DNA of 64,000 nucleotides from Stutzerimonas nitrititolerans (lineage in GTDB: Bacteria > Pseudomonadota > Gammaproteobacteria > Pseudomonadales > Pseudomonadaceae), in NCBI RefSeq assembly GCF_003696285.1, contig NZ_RFFL01000005.1:181736-245735 (forward strand). The letters are read 5' to 3'. The translations under genes were made by a program, and so were the position numbers. The notes beneath the pieces were generated by a model. The model was given only the letters and a program-made list of their open reading frames with translations. It ran no database searches and was not told where the DNA came from. Positions 59,871 to 64,000 of the stretch are shown in pieces. Every line of letters starts with the position of its first letter. The stretch's first letter is position 1.

Positions 59871-60062
59871 TCAGGCTCTGTCGACGCCCTTTTTCACAGC
59901 GTCTTTCACGTTGCCCTTGACCTGCTGGGCTTCGCCCTTCAGTTCCTGGCTCTGGCCTTCGCCTTTCAGGCGCGGGTTATCGGTAGCCTCGCCGATGCCC
60001 TGCTTGACCTTGCCGATACCTTCGTTGGCTTTGCCCTTCATCTTGTCTTCAGTGCTGCTCAT
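59871..60062 (-). CDS. CsbD family stress-response protein
   Basis: A 63-residue hydrophilic protein starting MSSTEDKMKGKANEGIGKVK, with the repeated GKxKQ/GE and KG patterns of CsbD. Family members are stress-induced in many bacteria, though the molecular role is unknown. The Met at 60062 is preferred to one eight codons upstream. Confidence 0.92.
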   Translation of the reverse strand: MSSTEDKMKGKANEGIGKVKQGIGEATDNPRLKGEGQSQELKGEAQQVKGNVKDAVKKGVDRA

Positions 60063-60149
60063 GGCGCTTCTCCTTCTATCTGTCAAAGGTCACAATGTTG
60101 TGACAGGGCTGAACGGCTCCGGTTGCGCTTTTCCGAGGAACGGTACGCT

Positions 60150-61139
60150 TCAGCCCTGTCGAGTACGCAGCAGCCTGAACAGCGTCCGGCCGGCCAGGTG
60201 AACGAACACCGGCGCACCGACGATCAGATAGAAGTAGTAGGTCACGAAGCGCCAGATCAGGATGGCCGCCGCGGTGGTGGATTTGCCCACCAGCGGCGTC
60301 AGCAAGGCCGCAGACGCCAGATCGGCACTGCCAGCACCACCCGGAAGCAGGCTGAACTGGCCGGCAGTCAGCGCCAGCAACTGGACGATGAAGGTCCAGG
60401 CCCAGGCAAGCTCGCTGCCGAGCCCGCGCAAGGTCAGATAGAGCACGCTGTAGCGCAGCAGCCAGTGCAGCGTGGTGAGGGCGAACACCCCCAGCAGCAC
60501 GCGGCGCGGCAAGCGAAAACAGTCGAGCAGTGCGTTCCGGAAGCGGATCATCTTGCGCGCCCAACGGCGCTTGCGCCGCTGCTTCACCCCGAGACGCCCG
60601 ACCAGCCAGCCATTGAGCAGAAACACCTGGCGATGGAAACGCCCGAGCAATGCCAGCACCACCACCACACCGATCAGTAGTGCCGTGGTGATGCCCAGCA
60701 GGCTGGCGATATAGGCATTCATCGCATGCGTCAGCGCGAAGATGAGCACGCCGACCAATGCGCAGATGAAGAACAACAGGTCGCTCAATTGCTCCACCGC
60801 ATAGGTGGCGGTGCCCTTCGAAGGCGGCACGCCATGGCGCATCAACAATGCCATCAGCGTCAACGGCCCGCCAGCCCCACCCGGCGTGGCGCAGATGGCG
60901 AACTCCGTCGCCATGACGATGCCTATCGCACGCCTCTGGGCCAGCGTCCGGCGGCCGACCAACAGGCGCAGACGCTGCGCGTTGAGGTACCAGCCCAGCA
61001 CGATCATGCCGAGCATCAGCGCCAGTAGATCGAGCGGAAAGCTGCGCAAACGGCCGAACAGTCCACTGCCGCCCAGCAACAGCGGAATCAGCACGGCCCC
61101 GGTCAAGGCTGCCGCCAGGATCCACCAATGACGGCTCAT
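60150..61139 (-). CDS. Lysylphosphatidylglycerol-synthase-type (UPF0104) membrane protein
   Basis: A 329-residue inner-membrane protein with about 8 helices and the LPG_synthase_TM fold. MATEFAICATPGGAGGPLTLMAL and LLALTAGQFSLLPGGAGSADLASA are repeated Pro-Gly-Gly motifs typical of this family. It lacks the cytosolic lysyl-transferase domain of MprF, so it is more likely a lipid-translocating (flippase-like) component. It overlaps the DUF2334 gene by 4 bases (ATGA). Confidence 0.85.
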   Translation of the reverse strand: MSRHWWILAAALTGAVLIPLLLGGSGLFGRLRSFPLDLLALMLGMIVLGWYLNAQRLRLLVGRRTLAQRRAIGIVMATEFAICATPGGAGGPLTLMALLMRHGVPPSKGTATYAVEQLSDLLFFICALVGVLIFALTHAMNAYIASLLGITTALLIGVVVVLALLGRFHRQVFLLNGWLVGRLGVKQRRKRRWARKMIRFRNALLDCFRLPRRVLLGVFALTTLHWLLRYSVLYLTLRGLGSELAWAWTFIVQLLALTAGQFSLLPGGAGSADLASAALLTPLVGKSTTAAAILIWRFVTYYFYLIVGAPVFVHLAGRTLFRLLRTRQG

Positions 61140-61900
61140 GCCACTGCGCCCAGTCGCAACGCATTGCTCCCTAGCCAGTCGATCTTGGTCATCGGCGTAC
61201 GCCCGTCAGCCAGCAGGCGGCCCAGGGTATCCAGCCAGTAGCGCCGTGAGTACTCGTAGCGCATGTCCACCGGATGAATACCCAGCCGCAGCACCGCTGC
61301 TTGCCTGTGGCGTGCGAGCAGCCGCTCGCTGACCTGCCGGGAAAGGCCCCGGCGCCAGGCGCTGCGAGCACTCCAGACCAGCGACGGCGCTTCGATGCCG
61401 GTGAAGTCCGGGAGCAGCCGCAGCTGCCTGACGTCACTCGTATAAACCAGCCCCGTCGCCGCCAACGCGCGTCGTGCGCCGGCGCCCAGCAGCCAGCCCG
61501 GCGCCACGAAACCATGCACCGGCCAACCGAATTGCCGGAACATCGCCATGCCCTGCTCCAGACGCCGGGCGGCATCGGTTTCGCTCAGGGCATAGAACTC
61601 CCCTTCATGGGTCAGCACGCGACGCATGAACCACTCATGCGGCCCGCGCGGCATCGGCGCCTCGTCCAGATGGTGGAAACCATGCAGCACCAGCTCGTCG
61701 CCCCGCGCCAGGCGCTGCTCGAGCATGCGGCAGAACTGCGGGTGCTCGTCGAGCCGGTTGCGGCGGTGGAAATCCGGCACCACCAGCCAGGTCATGGGAA
61801 CAGCCCCCAGCGCATCGACGGCCGCGACGAAGGATCGGTAATCCGCCCAGGTTTCCGGCGCCACATCATGCAGCACCAGCATCAGCGACCGGTCAGCCAT
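61136..61900 (-). CDS. DUF2334 domain protein (polysaccharide-deacetylase-like)
   Basis: A 254-residue protein. SLMLVLHDVAPETWADYRSFV carries the first metal-binding Asp (HDV), ELVLHGFHHLDEAP the HGxxH metal site, and GFVAPGWLLGAG and LRLGIHPVDMRYE the later motifs. DUF2334 proteins share the carbohydrate esterase 4 fold and are thought to remove acyl groups from polysaccharides or glycolipids. No signal peptide is seen, so it is probably cytoplasmic. It is the middle gene of the three-gene operon. Confidence 0.86.
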   Translation of the reverse strand: MADRSLMLVLHDVAPETWADYRSFVAAVDALGAVPMTWLVVPDFHRRNRLDEHPQFCRMLEQRLARGDELVLHGFHHLDEAPMPRGPHEWFMRRVLTHEGEFYALSETDAARRLEQGMAMFRQFGWPVHGFVAPGWLLGAGARRALAATGLVYTSDVRQLRLLPDFTGIEAPSLVWSARSAWRRGLSRQVSERLLARHRQAAVLRLGIHPVDMRYEYSRRYWLDTLGRLLADGRTPMTKIDWLGSNALRLGAVA

Positions 61901-63008
61901 GCACGGCGACCGGCAGGTTGGCGGTACCCAGCACGGCGTGATAGTGCGTCAGCAGGCCGGCCACCACCGCATCCCAAGCATGATGCGCCTCGACGTGCTG
62001 GCGCGCCTGCCGGCCGAGCAAACGGTGATCGCAATCGAACAGCTCCCGCACCGCCTGAGCCATGGCGGCGGCATCCAACGGCCGGCACAGGCGTCCGCTG
62101 TGAAAGGGCACCAGCTCGGGCAGCGCACCGGCCCGCGCCGCCACCACCGGAATCCCGCTGGCCATGGCTTCCAGCACCACCAGCCCGAAGGTCTCCTGGT
62201 TGCCGGCGTGCAGCAACACATCGCAGCTGGCCATCAGCCGTGCGACCTCGATGGCGGGACAGAAGCGGTTGACGACCGTCACGTTCGAGGGCACCTGTCG
62301 GGGCATGCCCGAACCGACCAGCAGCAGGTGATAGTCCGCGCCCAGCTGGCGAGCGGTCTCCAGCAGAACGCCCAGATTCTTCTCCCGCGAACCGCGTCCG
62401 GCGAAGATCAGCAGCCGCGTATCGTCCGCCAGGCCGAGCTCTTCCCTCAGACCCGGATCACGACGGCTGGGCTGGAAGGTCTCCAGATCGACTCCCAGCG
62501 GCTGGACATAGACGTTGCGCACGCCCAGCGCGATCAACTTGCTGGCCATCGCCTGGCTGGGCGCCAGCACACGGTCGAAACTGCCGTAGAGCCGCGCGAC
62601 ATAGCCATTCAGGTTGGCACCCAGCCAGTGTCCGAGACGGTTGCCGACCAGCAGCGGCAGGTCCGAGTGGTAGAAGCCGATCACCGGAACGTCCAGCCGC
62701 CGCCCCGCGTCCAGCGCGGCCCAGGCAGTCATGTAGGGGTCGCCGACCTCGATCAGGTCTGGACGCAACGAGCGCAGCAGATTGCGCCAGGGCGCACGGC
62801 GTACCGGAAAGCGATAACCCTTGCCGAAGGGCAGCACTGGCGCCGGGACTTCATAAACGCCGGCGTTGTGACTGTAATCGCGACCCGGGACCAGAATGCT
62901 GTGGCGCACCCCCGAATAGAGTTGCAGGCGACGATGTTTGGCTTCGAGATAGGTACGCACGCCACCACTGGCGGGTGCGTAGAACATGGTCATGTCGGCG
63001 ATGTGCAA
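61893..63008 (-). CDS. Glycosyltransferase family 4
   Basis: A 371-residue GT-B enzyme. HIADMTMFYAPASGGVRTYL is the N-terminal acceptor-domain signature; LLIFAGRGSREKNLGVLLETA starts the donor domain; and LLHAGNQETFGLVVLEAMASGIPVVAARAGALPE carries the GT4 E-x7-E nucleotide-sugar motif. The start TTG at 63008 has GGAG 8 bases upstream and matches the family N-terminus (HIADMTMFYAP). It overlaps the DUF2334 gene by 8 bases. Donor and acceptor are unknown; resemblance to glycolipid mannosyl- or glucosyltransferases is an inference. Confidence 0.85.
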   Translation of the reverse strand: MHIADMTMFYAPASGGVRTYLEAKHRRLQLYSGVRHSILVPGRDYSHNAGVYEVPAPVLPFGKGYRFPVRRAPWRNLLRSLRPDLIEVGDPYMTAWAALDAGRRLDVPVIGFYHSDLPLLVGNRLGHWLGANLNGYVARLYGSFDRVLAPSQAMASKLIALGVRNVYVQPLGVDLETFQPSRRDPGLREELGLADDTRLLIFAGRGSREKNLGVLLETARQLGADYHLLLVGSGMPRQVPSNVTVVNRFCPAIEVARLMASCDVLLHAGNQETFGLVVLEAMASGIPVVAARAGALPELVPFHSGRLCRPLDAAAMAQAVRELFDCDHRLLGRQARQHVEAHHAWDAVVAGLLTHYHAVLGTANLPVAVHG

Positions 63009-63135
63009 TGAAGCGTCTCCGTCGGTTTCGATGCAGAGCCTCTCGCTGGCAGGCAACCGATCCGCATCGACTCGACGACGCGCAATCACTGCTGCCTGGA
63101 AAGATTCTGCAATGAAATCAATGGACCTTTTGCCG

Positions 63136-63175
63136 TAGGCTCTGTTCCCGCTTCGTCGCACGCTTCGTTGCTGCG
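63136..63175. repeat. Decayed MITE left end (same family as 59084-59351)
   Basis: Forty bases starting TAGGCTCTGTTCCCG match the left end of the 59-kb element at about 31 of 40 positions by hand alignment and end 4 bases before the YihY stop codon. No right end is seen. Confidence 0.5.
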
Positions 63176-63179
63176 CGGA

Positions 63180-64000
63180 TCACTTCGCTTCGTCCGCGAT
63201 CTCCTTGTCGCCAGGCTCCTTGCCCTCGACCGAAGCATGTTCGATCACCGCATTGAGCTCCGCACCGAGCAGCAGCACCGCGGACGATATGTAGAAGTAC
63301 AGCAGCAACACGATGATGGCGCCGATCCCGCCGTAGGTAGCGTCGTAATTGGCGAAATTCTGTACATACAGGCCGAAACCCACCGACGCGGCGATCCACA
63401 CGACCACCGCCAGCACCGAACCGGGCGTGATGAAGCGAAACTCCTGCTCCACATCCGGCGTGACGTAATAGAGCAGCGCGACCATCAGCATCATCAGAAA
63501 GATCGCCGCCGGCCAGCGCAGCCAGGACCAGAGCACCACCACGATTTCCTGCAGCCCGACCTGGGCGGCCAGCCACTCCATGATCTGCGGCCCCAGCACC
63601 ATCAGCCCGGCGACTGTCAGCAGCGTGACGGCAATGCCGACCGTATAGAGCAGCGACAACAGCATCAGTTTCCACGCCGGCCTTCCTTCTTCGACGCCGT
63701 AGGCCCGGTTCATCGCGTTCATCAGCGCCCGCACGCCCACCGAGGCCGTCCACAGCGCCACCATGATGCCCACCGACATCAGCCCGCTCTTTTTCTGCTG
63801 CAACTGATCGATGACCGGGTTGACCTGCTCCAGCGCCACGGGCGGCAGTACCAGGGTGGCCTGTTCGCGCAGCCAGGCGAAGAACTCGGGCAGTTGCAGG
63901 AAGCCCAGCAATGCCATCAGAAACAGCAGGAAGGGAAACAGCGAGAACAGCGCCCGGTACGCCAGCGCCGACGCATAGGTGGACATGTCGTCCTTGCTGA
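63180..64000 (-). CDS. YihY/virulence factor BrkB family membrane protein (partial, 5' end off window)
   Basis: At least 272 residues of a polytopic inner-membrane protein. SKDDMSTYASALAYRALFSLFPFLLFLMALLG opens the visible part and FANYDATYGGIGAIIVLLLYFYISSAVLLLGAELNAV is the C-terminal family signature. The reading frame continues upstream off the edge, so the Met at 63986 is not the start. The protein ends soon after the membrane core, near a decayed MITE end, and may have lost a C-terminal tail. The role is unclear; older literature calls it RNase BN in error. Confidence 0.88.
   Translation of the reverse strand, partial: SKDDMSTYASALAYRALFSLFPFLLFLMALLGFLQLPEFFAWLREQATLVLPPVALEQVNPVIDQLQQKKSGLMSVGIMVALWTASVGVRALMNAMNRAYGVEEGRPAWKLMLLSLLYTVGIAVTLLTVAGLMVLGPQIMEWLAAQVGLQEIVVVLWSWLRWPAAIFLMMLMVALLYYVTPDVEQEFRFITPGSVLAVVVWIAASVGFGLYVQNFANYDATYGGIGAIIVLLLYFYISSAVLLLGAELNAVIEHASVEGKEPGDKEIADEAK

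Noticed and set aside
61274..62272. 332-codon plus-strand frame opposite the DUF2334 and GT4 genes
   Set aside because: Antisense shadow rich in His, Gln and Arg without a start signal.

Overview
The window is a dense, high-GC chromosomal segment typical of the family Pseudomonadaceae. Markers for this are the clusters etfBA / ETF-QO / DUF1285 / DUF4823 / TetR / TatD, lptG-lptF / pepA-holC-valS, recX-recA-pncC-mutS-fdxA and metE/metR, each matching Pseudomonas proteins closely. A Stutzerimonas (P. stutzeri-like) assignment is an inference from gene content and repeats; it is not proved here. I see no rRNA, tRNA, prophage or CRISPR array. Both edges cut genes: pyrF on the left and a YihY/BrkB-type membrane protein on the right.

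Layout. 1-6.3 kb: pyrF, a small membrane protein, a diguanylate cyclase with a vestigial EAL stub, a MocR-type regulator, and a three-gene envelope cluster (solute-binding protein, DUF4398 lipoprotein, OmpA-type lipoprotein). 6.4-7.75 kb: one intact IS110-family (IS1111-group) insertion sequence that has split the transcription terminator of the etfBA operon. 7.8-17.2 kb: the electron-transfer-flavoprotein region with a PsrA-like operator over the ETF-QO promoter, then DUF1285/DUF4823/TetR genes, a class-V aminotransferase-like enzyme, a likely RgsA-type small RNA, an amino-acid permease and TatD. 17.3-25.1 kb: lptFG (LPS export), pepA, holC and valS. 25.4-31.3 kb: NhaD antiporter, a small winged-helix protein, an SLC13-type permease, an MFS permease and rlmF.

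31.3-47.7 kb: mostly metabolic and accessory genes. These include an MFS/LysR divergent pair with a 38-residue membrane ORF coupled to the MFS gene, a UbiA-type prenyltransferase, GNAT, yejK, GST, GIY-YIG, mltF, ybaK, metE, exoD, metR, SDR, AKR, VOC and LysE. 47.7-53.7 kb: a sodium/solute symporter with a TTG start, an overlapping 43-residue transporter small subunit, a Tsx-like outer-membrane channel, an RlmI-like methyltransferase and an orphan exported SGNH hydrolase. 53.8-59.8 kb: the DNA-repair block recX, recA (with a LexA box), pncC and mutS, then fdxA. 59.9-64 kb: csbD and a tightly overlapping envelope operon (GT4 glycosyltransferase, DUF2334 deacetylase-like protein, LPG-synthase-type membrane protein), then YihY.

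Functional links. EtfBA collects electrons from acyl-CoA dehydrogenases and ETF-QO passes them to quinone; the operator between them fits fatty-acid control. LptF and LptG form the inner-membrane channel for LPS export. MetR is expected to activate metE. RecA, RecX and MutS cover recombination, its restraint and mismatch repair.

The most informative non-gene signals are: the IS1111 insertion, whose excision in silico rebuilds a perfect 12-bp-stem terminator; the IS non-coding end that should encode its guide RNA; a 268-bp MITE-like element with 20-bp perfect terminal inverted repeats between mutS and fdxA; two decayed relatives of that element at 33.1 and 63.1 kb; and the putative RgsA sRNA. 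I found no multi-gene defence or secretion system. The best candidate for an undescribed pathway is the glycosyltransferase/deacetylase/flippase-like operon at 60-63 kb.
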